From Nitratireductor sp. XY-223 (GTDB taxonomy: Bacteria > Pseudomonadota > Alphaproteobacteria > Rhizobiales > Rhizobiaceae), in the NCBI RefSeq assembly GCF_004959855.1, contig NZ_SPNT01000007.1, positions 186,001 to 250,000 on the forward strand: DNA of 64,000 bases, given 5' to 3'. The notes under the pieces are model-generated. The model saw nothing but the letters and a program-made list of their open reading frames with translations. It was not told the origin of the DNA and searched no databases. Shown piece by piece: positions 7,901-16,660 of the stretch (positions within the stretch are counted from its first letter, which is position 1; the number at the start of each line of letters is the position of its first letter). Both the position numbers and the translations under genes were made by a program.

Positions 7901-8994
7901 GACCCGGCCTGGAACGGATTGCGGTCAGCGGGATGGCGATCCAGTTCGATCCGCAGGGCGGCCGCATTGACGAGATGGTCATTGAACCGTCTCCGGGCGC
8001 GGCGGCGCTGCGACCGCTTCACAAGGCACCCTGGGCGGCAACGGATGAAGGCCTGCCGGACATAGTCGACCTGGTCGAGCGGCGGCTGGCCGGCGACTTT
8101 TTCTGCGCGCCGTTCGGCAAGCAGCCCGGAACGCCGATCCACGGCTGGACGGCCAACGGTCGCTGGCTGGCGACGGGCAAGGAAATCCGAACCGACGGCT
8201 GTCTCACCGCAAGTTACCGCCTTCAGGAAGAGGTTCAGGGCGCCGAGGTCATCAAGGAGCTGTCGCTTCGCCCCGGCCACCCCTTCCTCTACCAGCGTCA
8301 CCGGTTCCGCGGCGGACAGGGTCATCTGCCCGTCGGTCACCACGCCATGATCCGGGTCCCCGGCGGCGCCCGCCTGAGCTTCTCGGAAAAACGCTTCTGC
8401 GTGACGCCGAACGACGCGCCCGAACCCGATCCGCAGCGTGGCCGGTCCTTGCTTGCCTATCCGCAGCGCTCCGGATCACTGGCGCAGATCAAGATGGCGG
8501 ACGGCACTATCCGCGATGCCGCCACATACCCGTTCGAAAGCGGCCACGAGGATACGGTCGTCCTGGCCGAGGCGGATGCGGCGATCGGCTGGTCGGCAGC
8601 GCTCGCCAAAAAGGACGGCTTTCTGTTCTTTGCGCTCAAGGATGCGCGGCGCCTGCCGGAAACCGTCTTGTGGATGAGCAATGGCGGACGCAGTTACGCA
8701 CCCTGGCTCGGCCGGCACACATGCGTGCTCGGCATCGAGGAGACGGCCACGGGCTGTCACGCCAGCGGGCGTTTCGAAAGCACCGGCGCGTTGTCGCCGC
8801 AGGGTCTGGCGACGGGCCTCGTTCTTGATGAGGCCAGGGAAACCGACATCCGCTACGGGTTCGGTGCCCTACCCGCGCCGCAAGGCTGGAGCGAGGTCGC
8901 CGACATAAAAGCGGGACATTCGGACCTTACGATCGTCGATGCGGGCGGGGACAGCATTACCCTGCCCTTCGACTGCGCGTTCTTCGGCTTGTGA
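7897..8994 (+). CDS. Galactose-mutarotase-fold protein (aldose 1-epimerase-like)
   Basis: This 365-aa protein is coupled to the LacI gene by an ATGA overlap. The sequence has the beta-rich, Trp/His-containing character of the galactose mutarotase-like carbohydrate-binding superfamily (for example PIHGWTANGRW and VGHHAMIRVP), but I cannot place catalytic residues with certainty. It could interconvert anomers of the sugar imported by the neighbouring ABC system or act as a related sugar-binding enzyme. It is convergent with the permease gene, 3 bp apart. Confidence 0.65.
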   Translation: MRPGLERIAVSGMAIQFDPQGGRIDEMVIEPSPGAAALRPLHKAPWAATDEGLPDIVDLVERRLAGDFFCAPFGKQPGTPIHGWTANGRWLATGKEIRTDGCLTASYRLQEEVQGAEVIKELSLRPGHPFLYQRHRFRGGQGHLPVGHHAMIRVPGGARLSFSEKRFCVTPNDAPEPDPQRGRSLLAYPQRSGSLAQIKMADGTIRDAATYPFESGHEDTVVLAEADAAIGWSAALAKKDGFLFFALKDARRLPETVLWMSNGGRSYAPWLGRHTCVLGIEETATGCHASGRFESTGALSPQGLATGLVLDEARETDIRYGFGALPAPQGWSEVADIKAGHSDLTIVDAGGDSITLPFDCAFFGL

Positions 8995-8997
8995 CGG

Positions 8998-9978
8998 TCA
9001 GGAATCCTCGGTGATGCGCACATAAACCGCCGTCACCACCAGGATGATGAGACCGAACATGATGCGCCGTGAGCCCTCCGGCATCTGCAGCACCGTCAGC
9101 ATCGTCGTGAGCACGGTGAGGATCAGCGCGCCGACGATGGTGCCGGAATAGGTGCCGCGGCCGCCGAAAATGGAGGTGCCGCCGATGACCGCGGCGGCGA
9201 CCGACGGCAGGAGCAGCGGCACGGCCAGCGACAGCGACGGGGCCTTGATGAGGCCGACATAGATGAGCCCGGTGATACCGGCAATCAGGCCGGACAGCGC
9301 ATAGAGCGCCAGGATGACCTGCCAGGACCGCACGCCGGCGAGGCGCGCGGCATCCTCGTTCTCGCCGATCGCATAGAGCAGCCGGCCGAAACCGGTGCGG
9401 CGCAGCGCATAGATGATCAGCGCCGCCAGCGGCAGGAAGACGAGGAGCGAATTGGGCGCGCCATAGGTCCGCCCGGTCCCCAGCCAGGCAAGGATCTCCG
9501 GCACGCTGGAGCCGGTGGCGATCACCGTGCGCTGATAGACCTGCAGGCAACCGGTGCCGATCAGTCCGGTCCCGAGGGTCATGATCAGCGGGTGGACGCG
9601 GAAAAGCCCGACGCCGATGCCGTTGGCGATGCCGATCATGACGGCCGGAATCAGCGAAACCGCGATGGCGCCGGGCGTTCCCAGGATCGCCACCTGTGTC
9701 GCCACGACGAAGGCGCTGATGGTCGCGGCAATGCCGACGGAAAGATCGATGCCGCCGGTCAGCATGGTGAGCGTCTGACACGCGGCGAGCATCGCCAGCG
9801 GAATGGCGAACTTGATGGTGTTGCCGATCCAGCGTTCGTTGAAGATGCCCGGACGCATGATCTCGAGGACGACGACAAGCCCGATCAGCAGCACCACGAG
9901 CGGCACCAGCGGATGGTCCCGCAGGAACCGCCGGACGCGCTTGGCAATGCTGAGGTCGTCCTGCGCCGGCATGGTCAT
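8998..9978 (-). CDS. Ribose-type sugar ABC transporter permease (second copy)
   Basis: This protein of about 326 aa is a multi-spanning permease of the RbsC/branched-chain-like family, with GGIDLSVG near residue 70 and GGTSIFGGRGTYSGT near residue 260, hallmarks of these permeases. The ORF track begins far upstream in a shadow frame. The real start is ATG at 9978, overlapping the previous permease stop by 4 bp. With the adjacent RbsC-like permease it should form the heterodimeric membrane channel of the importer whose ATPase and binding protein are encoded upstream. Confidence 0.9.
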   Translation of the reverse strand: MTMPAQDDLSIAKRVRRFLRDHPLVPLVVLLIGLVVVLEIMRPGIFNERWIGNTIKFAIPLAMLAACQTLTMLTGGIDLSVGIAATISAFVVATQVAILGTPGAIAVSLIPAVMIGIANGIGVGLFRVHPLIMTLGTGLIGTGCLQVYQRTVIATGSSVPEILAWLGTGRTYGAPNSLLVFLPLAALIIYALRRTGFGRLLYAIGENEDAARLAGVRSWQVILALYALSGLIAGITGLIYVGLIKAPSLSLAVPLLLPSVAAAVIGGTSIFGGRGTYSGTIVGALILTVLTTMLTVLQMPEGSRRIMFGLIILVVTAVYVRITEDS

Positions 9979-10949
9979 GATCGTCGCCCCCTCACGGCAA
10001 GCAGGCCGCCGATCATCACGACGACGACCATGATGGTGCCCTCCACGATCGTGGTGATGTTCGGATCGACGGCAAGGAATGTCAGGTCGGTGCGCACCAG
10101 GCGCAGGATGAAGACGGCGACGATGGGGCCAAGCAATCCGCCGCGCCCGCCGCCGAGCACCACGCCGCCCAGGACGACCGCGGCGACGCTGGCCAGCAGG
10201 TAGGGTCCGGGTATCGGCGCGCCGATGCCGGTGCTCATCGTCAGCACGAGGCCGCCCATCGCCGCGAACAGGCCGGCCATCGCATAGGCGCCGACCTTGA
10301 CCCGGTTGACGGCAACACCGGTCCGGAACGCCGCGAGGCTGTTGCTGCCGATTGCATAGACCGACAAGCCGAAGCGCGAACGGCGGAACGGTATCCAGAC
10401 CACCATCAGGCAAACGGCGAGCAGAATCAGGGATTTGGGAAACCAGACCGTGACGCTCGCCGGAATGCCCGGAATCGACAGCGGCCCGACCAGCAGCCCC
10501 TTGAGCCATTCGGCAGCGGCGCCACCGGGCGCCTTGAGGATCATCAGCGCCACGCCTTCCCAGACGAAGAGCATCGCCAGCGTGACGACGATGTCGGGCA
10601 CCCGCGTCAGCACGATCAAAAGCCCGTTGATGGTGCCCATCAAGGCACCCAGGCACAGGACGAAGACAACCACGAATATGGCGTATTGCTCGCTGGAACC
10701 GTCCATCATCACGGCCGCCGTGACACTGGTGACCGCCATCATGGACGCAATCGAGAGGTCGATGCCCCCGGCGATCACGACGACGGTCTGCGCGGCGGCG
10801 GCGAAGGCGAAGGGCAACGCCGCGCGGGCCAGTGAATCCAGGCCCGAAGCGCCGTATTCCGGCTGTATGATCTTGGTCAGGACCAGCAGCAGCGCGAGGA
10901 TCGCGAAAAGGCCGGTCAACCAGTAGTGGCTGCGCAGAAAACGGATCAC
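9975..10949 (-). CDS. Ribose-type sugar ABC transporter permease (first copy)
   Basis: This 324-aa RbsC-family inner-membrane permease has GGIDLSIASMMAVTS near residue 60 and GGVVLGGGRGGLLGP near 270. The GTG start overlaps the ATPase stop (GTGA), showing translational coupling. It pairs with the downstream permease. Substrate specificity comes from the binding protein at 12566-13591. Confidence 0.9.
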   Translation of the reverse strand: MIRFLRSHYWLTGLFAILALLLVLTKIIQPEYGASGLDSLARAALPFAFAAAAQTVVVIAGGIDLSIASMMAVTSVTAAVMMDGSSEQYAIFVVVFVLCLGALMGTINGLLIVLTRVPDIVVTLAMLFVWEGVALMILKAPGGAAAEWLKGLLVGPLSIPGIPASVTVWFPKSLILLAVCLMVVWIPFRRSRFGLSVYAIGSNSLAAFRTGVAVNRVKVGAYAMAGLFAAMGGLVLTMSTGIGAPIPGPYLLASVAAVVLGGVVLGGGRGGLLGPIVAVFILRLVRTDLTFLAVDPNITTIVEGTIMVVVVMIGGLLAVRGRRS

Positions 10950-12475
10950 GGCCGCGGTTCCTCCGCGTTGTCGCCCGCCCGCTCACCTGCGCTGCCATTG
11001 GTGAGACCGTAGGCGGCGCGCATGAGGGTCGGCTCATCGGCATCCTGCGCATCGATAATGTCAACCACGCGCCCGTTGAAGATCACCACGGCGCGGTCGC
11101 AGGCGAGCTGCACCTCCTCGAGCTCCGATGTGTATAGGAGGACGGACGATCCCTGTGCCGCCAGTTCCCGCAGCAGCGGATAAATCTCGCGCTTGGTACG
11201 GATATCGATGCCGCGCGTAGGATCGAAACACAGGAGCGTGCGCACGCCGGCGGCGATCCACCGGGCGATGGTCACTTTCTGCTGGTTGCCGCCGGACAGG
11301 CGCTGAACCTCGCCTTGCGCCCGGGTGTCAATCTGCAGCCGGTCGATGGCGCCGTCGACGCGCGTCTTTTCCGCGCCCATGTTGATGTTCCCCCACCGGG
11401 CGGGCCGCGCGTAGAACGGCAGCGCGATGTTTTCCCGCACCGAGCGCTGCATCAAAAGCGCGTCCGCGCGGTCGCCCGGCACGTAGACATGGCCGGCGGC
11501 GATGGCATCGGCGGGGTGATGGAAGCGCACGTCCCTGCCGTCGATCTCGATATGGCCGCCGGTGGGGCGCTCGAACCCGGCCAACACCTCAAAGAGTTCG
11601 TCCTGCCCCTGCCCCTCCAGGGCGACGACACCGAGAACCTCCCCGCTCCGCATTTCGAAGGAGACGTCGGAGAGTTTCGTTCCGGATGAAAGGTTGCGAA
11701 CCCGGAGGCGTGGCGTCTCCTGTGTCTGGACCGGCAGGGACTGACCGGTTGCGCGAACGATTTCTTCCGTCGATTTCACCGGTGCGCCGAGCATCATCTC
11801 GACGATGCGCTCCTCGGAACCAGGACCGACATCGACCGTGCCGACGGTCAGGCCGTCGCGCAGCACCGTCGCGCGATCGCAGAGGCTCGAGATCTCTGAA
11901 AAACGGTGGGAGATGTAGATCACCGACCGGTCCAGCTCACATTGCCTGCGGACGACCTTGAGAACCCGCTCGACGAGGTCGGTCGGCAGGGCAGCCGTCA
12001 TCTCGTCGAGCAGCAGCACGTCCGGTTCGCTGGCGAGCGCGCGCGCCAGGTCGAGGATGCGCAGGGTCGCAAGCGGCAGGCGGTGGACCGGCTCGTCCAG
12101 GCGAAGTCCGCTGATGCCGAGTTCCTCCACCCATTTCAGAAAGGGCTCGACGGGGGTTTCGCTGAGACGCAGGTTGGCGGCGACATCAAGGTCCGGTATC
12201 AGCGAGGGCTCCTGATAGACCGGGACCAGCCCGGTCTGCCGCGCCTCCGCCGGCGAATGGACCCGGTGGTCCCTTCCCCTGATCCTGATCTGCCCCGCAT
12301 CCGGCCGGATCGCGCCGGTCAGGATCTTGACGAGCGTCGACTTGCCCGCACCGTTCGCCCCCATCAGCGCGACGATTTCGCCGGCCGCAACCTGCATGGA
12401 CGCGTCCCGCAAAGCCAGCACGGCGCCGAAGCTCTTGACGACACCGGAGGCCTCTAGGAGCGGCTCATTCGCCAT
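10946..12475 (-). CDS. Sugar ABC transporter ATP-binding protein, RbsA type (two fused NBDs)
   Basis: This protein of about 509 aa contains two ATP-binding domains. NBD1 has GANGAGKSTL and LLLDEMT but a weak signature (RLPLATLRILDLARAL). NBD2 has a good signature (RLSGGNQQKV) but a Walker B reading LLCFDPTRGID, where DEPT is expected. The track start at 12511 lacks a ribosome site; ATG 12475 (MANEPLL) matches the family N terminus and is preferred. It energises the two permeases that follow. A 90-bp gap with hairpins separates it from the binding-protein gene. Confidence 0.9.
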   Translation of the reverse strand: MANEPLLEASGVVKSFGAVLALRDASMQVAAGEIVALMGANGAGKSTLVKILTGAIRPDAGQIRIRGRDHRVHSPAEARQTGLVPVYQEPSLIPDLDVAANLRLSETPVEPFLKWVEELGISGLRLDEPVHRLPLATLRILDLARALASEPDVLLLDEMTAALPTDLVERVLKVVRRQCELDRSVIYISHRFSEISSLCDRATVLRDGLTVGTVDVGPGSEERIVEMMLGAPVKSTEEIVRATGQSLPVQTQETPRLRVRNLSSGTKLSDVSFEMRSGEVLGVVALEGQGQDELFEVLAGFERPTGGHIEIDGRDVRFHHPADAIAAGHVYVPGDRADALLMQRSVRENIALPFYARPARWGNINMGAEKTRVDGAIDRLQIDTRAQGEVQRLSGGNQQKVTIARWIAAGVRTLLCFDPTRGIDIRTKREIYPLLRELAAQGSSVLLYTSELEEVQLACDRAVVIFNGRVVDIIDAQDADEPTLMRAAYGLTNGSAGERAGDNAEEPRP

Positions 12476-12556
12476 GCTGCGGATATCCCCCTTGAGGATG
12501 GTTGGAACCATGCGGCGGCGCCCGGGAGGTCCGAAGGCACCGCCGCCGGTGGAGGT

Positions 12557-12578
12557 GCCGGGTGATTATTCACCCGGC
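12557..12578 (-). repeat. Perfect stem-loop at 3' end of ribose-type binding-protein gene
   Basis: GCCGGGTGA/TCACCCGGC forms a 9-bp perfect stem with a 4-nt loop. The stop codon of the binding-protein gene lies in the loop side of the hairpin. No T-tract follows, so it is more likely an mRNA 3'-end stabiliser or processing element than a full terminator. A second GC-rich potential stem (GGCGGCG/CGCCGCC) lies downstream before the ATPase start. Confidence 0.6.
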
Positions 12579-13591
12579 CCTTTGCAAGCAATAATGTCGT
12601 CCTTGCTGTATGTCGTCCAGCCGGGGATCATGATGCTCACCGGCCACTCGGGATCGAGCGACGGGTCGGCTGCGGCAGCCAGTTGTGCCTTGCCTTCGTC
12701 GGTCTTGTTTTCCCAGAGCTGCGGATCGACCAAGACAGTCTGTGCGTCCGGCTTGTCGCCGTCGAGAAGCTGGATGGCGAGGGTCACGCCGGCACCGCCG
12801 ACGGATCCCGGGTTGGTCACCGCCGCGCCGACGAGGCCGTCCACGGAGTTGAGCTGTCCGACAAAGCCGGCATTGTCGGCGCCGACGATCGGCACCAGCG
12901 GCACGTCGGATTCAACAAACGCATCGACGATCACGTTGTCGATCCCGGAGGTCCATACGCCATCGAAGGGTATGCCTGTGGCGATGTAGTCCAGGATCTG
13001 CTGCTTTCCCTGGTCCTGCTGCCAGCCGGTGAACACCTCGTGCGCCACCTTGACGTCCGGATACTCGGCAAGCGCCCGCTTGAAGCCCTTGTCGCGGTCG
13101 TCGTCGGCCGCGGCGCCGGCGGCGCCGCGCATATAGACCACGCTGCCCTTGCCGCCGATTTCCTCGAACAGCCACTTGGCGCCGAGATAGGCGTATTCTT
13201 CCTGGTTGTTGGACAGCACATAGGCCGACGGTTCGGTCACCGCCTGGTCGACCGCCACCACGACGATGCCCTTGTCGGTGGCTTCCTTGATCGCGGCATT
13301 GATGCCTTCCGGGTTCGCCGGATTGACCACGATCGCATCGACGCCGGCCTCGATCAGGTTGCGGATGTCCTCAAGCTGACCGGCCGCATCCGTGTTGCGG
13401 TGGGCGATGTTGAGCGACTTCACCTTGCCGGAAGCCTTGGCCTGGGCCTTCATGGCGCAGACCATTTCCTCGCGCCAGCCGTTGCCCTGAACGGTATTCG
13501 AGACACCGATCGTATAGTCGCTGGCCAGGGCCGTCGTGGACATGCCCGCCACAAAAGCACCGAGCAGTACACCGGATAGCAGTCGTTTCAT
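12566..13591 (-). CDS. Ribose/cyclitol-type periplasmic substrate-binding protein
   Basis: This 341-aa protein has a Sec signal peptide (basic KR, hydrophobic LLSGVLLGAFVAGM, cleavage near ALA-SD). A type I periplasmic binding domain follows, with IGVSNTVQGNGWREEM, ARNLIEAGVDAIVVNP-like and VVVAVDQAV segments. It delivers a sugar or cyclitol to the RbsA/RbsC-type importer encoded downstream. The ATG has an AAGGAGG ribosome site. A 53-bp gap separates it from the isomerase gene. Rhizopine MocB is of the same binding-protein class, but specificity is not visible. Confidence 0.92.
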   Translation of the reverse strand: MKRLLSGVLLGAFVAGMSTTALASDYTIGVSNTVQGNGWREEMVCAMKAQAKASGKVKSLNIAHRNTDAAGQLEDIRNLIEAGVDAIVVNPANPEGINAAIKEATDKGIVVVAVDQAVTEPSAYVLSNNQEEYAYLGAKWLFEEIGGKGSVVYMRGAAGAAADDDRDKGFKRALAEYPDVKVAHEVFTGWQQDQGKQQILDYIATGIPFDGVWTSGIDNVIVDAFVESDVPLVPIVGADNAGFVGQLNSVDGLVGAAVTNPGSVGGAGVTLAIQLLDGDKPDAQTVLVDPQLWENKTDEGKAQLAAAADPSLDPEWPVSIMIPGWTTYSKDDIIACKGPGE

Positions 13592-13644
13592 GTTGTTTCC
13601 TCCTTGATTAAGCCGCCGAAGCGCATTTGCTCACGCCATTCTTG

Positions 13645-14559
13645 TTATTTGACGTAGGGGCGCAGGACGTCGCGCGCGAGCAGAAATCCCCTTTTGACCA
13701 GTTCATCCGTTCCTTCGAAATTGCGGTCCTCGTGTTCGATGATCATCGGCCCGTCATAGCCGGCGCGATAGAGGCCGGAGAATATCTCGCCCCAATCGAC
13801 GTCGCCGAGGCCGGGAAGGCGCGGAACCTGCCAGCCCATGCCGGCCGACATGATGCCGCGCTCGTAAAGCCCGTCACGGTCGATCATCAGGTCCTTGGCG
13901 TGGGCGTGCAGCATGTGCGGGCCGAATTCGCCGATGAAGCGTGTCTGGTCGATCATCTGCCAGACCAGGTGGCTAGGATCGTAGTTCATGCCGACGTCGT
14001 CGCCCCAGGCCTCCAGGATGCGGCGCCAGATATAGGGCGAATAGGCGATGTTGTGCCCACCCGGCCACTCGTCGTAGCTGAAGATCATCGGGCAGTTCTC
14101 GAACGCGATCTTGACGCCGTTGTCGCGGGCGTGGGCGATGATGTCCGGCCAGACGCTGAGCGCGTCGTCCCAGTTGTCGTCCAGGTGCTTCGAAGCATCG
14201 CCGCCGCAAAAGGTATTGACCACCGGCAGCCCCATCCATCCGGCCGCGACGATCACCTGCTTGAGATGGGCGATGACCGTGTCGCGGTGATCTTGGTCGG
14301 GATGCAGCGGGTTCGGGTAGTAGCCGAGTGCGGAAACCGACAGGCCCTTGCATTCCAGTTCGGCCCTGATGTCCTGGGCCTGTGCCTTGTCGATTGCCGC
14401 GACATCGATATGGGTGGTGCCCGCATAGCGCCGTGTCGGGCCCTTCGAGACCGGCCAGCAGGCGATTTCGAGCATCTCGAATCCGTTGGAAACAGACCAG
14501 TCCGCCACCTCCATCAGCGGCGTATCGGGGAACGGTGCCGTCAAAAGCCCCAGTTTCAT
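13645..14559 (-). CDS. Sugar phosphate isomerase/epimerase (AP-endonuclease-2 TIM barrel)
   Basis: This 304-aa protein belongs to the xylose-isomerase-like TIM-barrel family (IolE/IolI/tagatose-epimerase type). FENCP and HAKD segments supply the usual metal-binding Glu, His and Asp positions, and IEHED lies near the C terminus. It has no signal peptide, so it is cytosolic. The RBS is GGGAGAGG. With the flanking Gfo/Idh and SDR genes it would epimerise, isomerise or dehydrate the imported sugar or keto-cyclitol. Confidence 0.85.
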   Translation of the reverse strand: MKLGLLTAPFPDTPLMEVADWSVSNGFEMLEIACWPVSKGPTRRYAGTTHIDVAAIDKAQAQDIRAELECKGLSVSALGYYPNPLHPDQDHRDTVIAHLKQVIVAAGWMGLPVVNTFCGGDASKHLDDNWDDALSVWPDIIAHARDNGVKIAFENCPMIFSYDEWPGGHNIAYSPYIWRRILEAWGDDVGMNYDPSHLVWQMIDQTRFIGEFGPHMLHAHAKDLMIDRDGLYERGIMSAGMGWQVPRLPGLGDVDWGEIFSGLYRAGYDGPMIIEHEDRNFEGTDELVKRGFLLARDVLRPYVK

Positions 14560-14587
14560 GCAGCCTCTCCCTGTTGCCGATCCGCCA

Positions 14588-15757
14588 TCATGATCCGATG
14601 TCGACCCAGCGGCCTTCCCTTGCGCTGCGCAGGACCGCGTCGCAGATCAGCATTTCCTCGTGTCCGTCCTCAAAGGTCGCATAGAGCGGATCCGCCGGCG
14701 CACGGCCCGCGGCCACGGCGCTGTAGACATTGCGGAACAGCGCATAGAACGTATCGGCAAAACCCTCCACATGCCCGCCGGGCAGAGCCGCAGCCGCGGC
14801 GCCCGAGGGATTCATCAGCGATGCGTCCCGCTGCAGGATCTCGTTCGGCTTCCCGCGGTGGCCGACCCACAGGTGATCGGGTGTCTCCGAATGCCAGCTC
14901 GCAGCCGATTGCGAGCCGTCGATTTCCCACTGCAGGCTGTTCTTGCGGCCGGCGCTGACCTGGCTCACCGTGAGCGAACCCCGCGCGCCGTTTTCATAGC
15001 GCAGCAGGATGAGCGCCGTGTCGTCGGTCTCGATCTGCCGCTCGACGGTCTCGCCAGCGCCGCCTTGCGAGAAAGTCTCAACGGGACCAACGGGTTGCTG
15101 GCGTGTCTTGAGGAACGTCGTGAGCTCCGCGAAGACCGAGGTCACCTTCTGGCCGGATATGAAACCGGTCAGGTCGATCCAGTGGGTGCCGATATCGCCG
15201 ACGGCGCGCAGCGCGCCGCCCTCCTTCGGATCGAGTCGCCAGTTCCAGTCCGTATCCAGGAGCAGCCAGTCCTGCAGGTAGTGGCCGGTGATCAGCCTGA
15301 TCTCGCCGAGACCGCCGTCACGCACCATCTGATGCGCATGCTGGTTCAGCGGATAGAAACGGATGTTGTAGTTGACGGCAGCGATCAGGCCGCTGTCGGC
15401 GGCCAGTTGAACCAGTTCGGCCGATTCCTGCGACGAGATCGCGAGCGGCTTTTCGCAGATCACATGCCGGCCGGCCGCCAGGATCTGCTTGACCTGTTCA
15501 AAGTGAAAACGGTTGGGCGACGTCACGTGAACGACATTGACCGCCGGGTCTTCGAGGAGCTGCTCGAGGCTGTCATAGGCCTTTGCGATGCCGATCTGCC
15601 GCGCCCGTTCCCCCGCCCGCTCGGGACTGCTGCCCAGCAGACCGGTTACCCTGACGCCGAGCCGCCGCAGGGCCTCGGCATGAACCGTGCCGATGAAACC
15701 CGTGCCAATGACCGCAGCGCCGTAGTCGCCCGGATTGAATGGCTGCGACGTGCTCAT
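14588..15757 (-). CDS. Gfo/Idh/MocA family oxidoreductase
   Basis: This 389-aa protein has a Rossmann loop VIGTGFIGTVHAEAL at the N terminus and the family EKP motif (VICEKPLA). It is longer than the other Gfo/Idh members in the window because of an extended C-terminal domain. It lies between an SDR and the isomerase gene in the 16522-8998 transcription unit and probably oxidises the imported sugar at one carbon. Confidence 0.9.
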   Translation of the reverse strand: MSTSQPFNPGDYGAAVIGTGFIGTVHAEALRRLGVRVTGLLGSSPERAGERARQIGIAKAYDSLEQLLEDPAVNVVHVTSPNRFHFEQVKQILAAGRHVICEKPLAISSQESAELVQLAADSGLIAAVNYNIRFYPLNQHAHQMVRDGGLGEIRLITGHYLQDWLLLDTDWNWRLDPKEGGALRAVGDIGTHWIDLTGFISGQKVTSVFAELTTFLKTRQQPVGPVETFSQGGAGETVERQIETDDTALILLRYENGARGSLTVSQVSAGRKNSLQWEIDGSQSAASWHSETPDHLWVGHRGKPNEILQRDASLMNPSGAAAAALPGGHVEGFADTFYALFRNVYSAVAAGRAPADPLYATFEDGHEEMLICDAVLRSAREGRWVDIGS

Positions 15758-15793
15758 AAGACGTTAAGCCCCCTAACGCTTTTACATCGAGTT

Positions 15794-16522
15794 TCACGCA
15801 ACGGAATATCCGCCGTCAACATTTATCGACGCTCCCGTGATGAATGCGGCCGCCGGCGAGGCCAGGAACAGGACCGGTCCGGCGATGTCCTCGGGCTGGC
15901 CCCAGCGCCCCATCGGCGTGCGCGCATTGACGGCGGCGACATGGTCCGGATCGGTGCGGCTGCGTGCCGACTGTTCCGTGACCACAAAGCCGGGCGACAC
16001 GGAGTTGACCCGGATTCCGTGTTCGGCCCAGGCGATGGCGAGGGACCGGGTCAACTGCCGCACCGCCGCCTTGCTGGCGCCGTAGGCCGGGTTTTTCGGA
16101 CTTCCGAAGGAACTGTACATCGACGCGATGTTGATGACGCAGCCCTTGCTCTGCTTCAGCCTCTGCAGGAAGGCCGAAGTGACGCGAAACGTGCCGTGCA
16201 GATTGACCTTGACGACCTCCTCGAAGAATTCAGGGCGCATCTCCTCGCCGCGGGCGGTGATGGCTGCGCAGTTCACCAGGATATCGAGGCGCGGCGTGGC
16301 ATCGGTCAGGGCATCGATGGCGTCCTGATCGGTCACATCCAGCTGAACATAGGGGTGGCGGCCGCGGTCTTCCTCGACCGGCTCCGGCTCGACGCCGGTG
16401 ATCCTGACATGCGCGTCGGCGGCCTTGAAGGCCGAGGCGATGGCCGAGCCTATTCCGCCACGGCTGGCGCCCACGACCAGGACTTCCCTGCCCGAAAAAT
16501 CGAAAGTGCGATGCGGATCCAC
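15794..16522 (-). CDS. SDR family oxidoreductase
   Basis: This short-chain dehydrogenase has the cofactor loop VVGASRGGIGSA, the NCAA segment and the catalytic Ser with YGASK (INIASMYSS...AYGASK). The track start at 16543 is a GTG that itself precedes a GGGAGGA ribosome site; the GTG at 16522 (or 16528) is therefore the better start, giving about 242 aa. It is the first gene of the unit that continues into the ribose-type importer, directly behind a probable RpiR operator. The substrate is probably a sugar, but that is not provable from sequence. Confidence 0.88.
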   Translation of the reverse strand: MDPHRTFDFSGREVLVVGASRGGIGSAIASAFKAADAHVRITGVEPEPVEEDRGRHPYVQLDVTDQDAIDALTDATPRLDILVNCAAITARGEEMRPEFFEEVVKVNLHGTFRVTSAFLQRLKQSKGCVINIASMYSSFGSPKNPAYGASKAAVRQLTRSLAIAWAEHGIRVNSVSPGFVVTEQSARSRTDPDHVAAVNARTPMGRWGQPEDIAGPVLFLASPAAAFITGASINVDGGYSVA

Positions 16523-16576
16523 CGGCACTGTCCTCCCGGGCACACTGTCCCACGGCCTTTTTTCGAATGCAAGATT

Positions 16577-16602
16577 ATTTTCAAAAACGAGATTATGAAA
16601 AT
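16577..16602. promoter_or_regulatory. Putative RpiR operator (ATTTTCA...TGAAAAT)
   Basis: A perfect 7-bp inverted repeat, ATTTTCA and TGAAAAT, with a 12-nt spacer sits in the AT-rich 117-bp gap between the RpiR gene and the SDR-importer operon. RpiR/MurR operators are often AT-rich palindromes with GAAA/TTTC arms, so regulation of the downstream operon by the neighbouring RpiR protein is a reasonable inference. Confidence 0.45.
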
Positions 16603-16660
16603 CTGCAACTAGAATCCCGGCGCTTTCCCGGTATGGCGCAATGCAAATGCTGCGGCCGGC

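Noticed and set aside
8998-11064. A single 688-aa protein as given by the ORF track
   Set aside because: Only the part from ATG 9978 is a permease; the upstream half is a shadow frame of the neighbouring permease gene and has no membrane or domain features.
12557-12578. Rho-independent terminator between binding-protein and ATPase genes
   Set aside because: The stem is strong but no T-tract follows on the transcribed strand, and the same pattern lies inside four other operons, so a stabilising or attenuating stem fits better.
15758-15793. Hairpin CGTTA/TAACG between SDR and Gfo/Idh genes
   Set aside because: The stem is only 5 bp with a 7-nt loop, well within chance expectation, and unlike the 8-10 bp perfect stems after binding-protein genes.
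14660-16612. A 650-codon plus-strand open frame
   Set aside because: It is fully antisense to clear Gfo/Idh and SDR genes with intact catalytic motifs and has no recognisable protein features.
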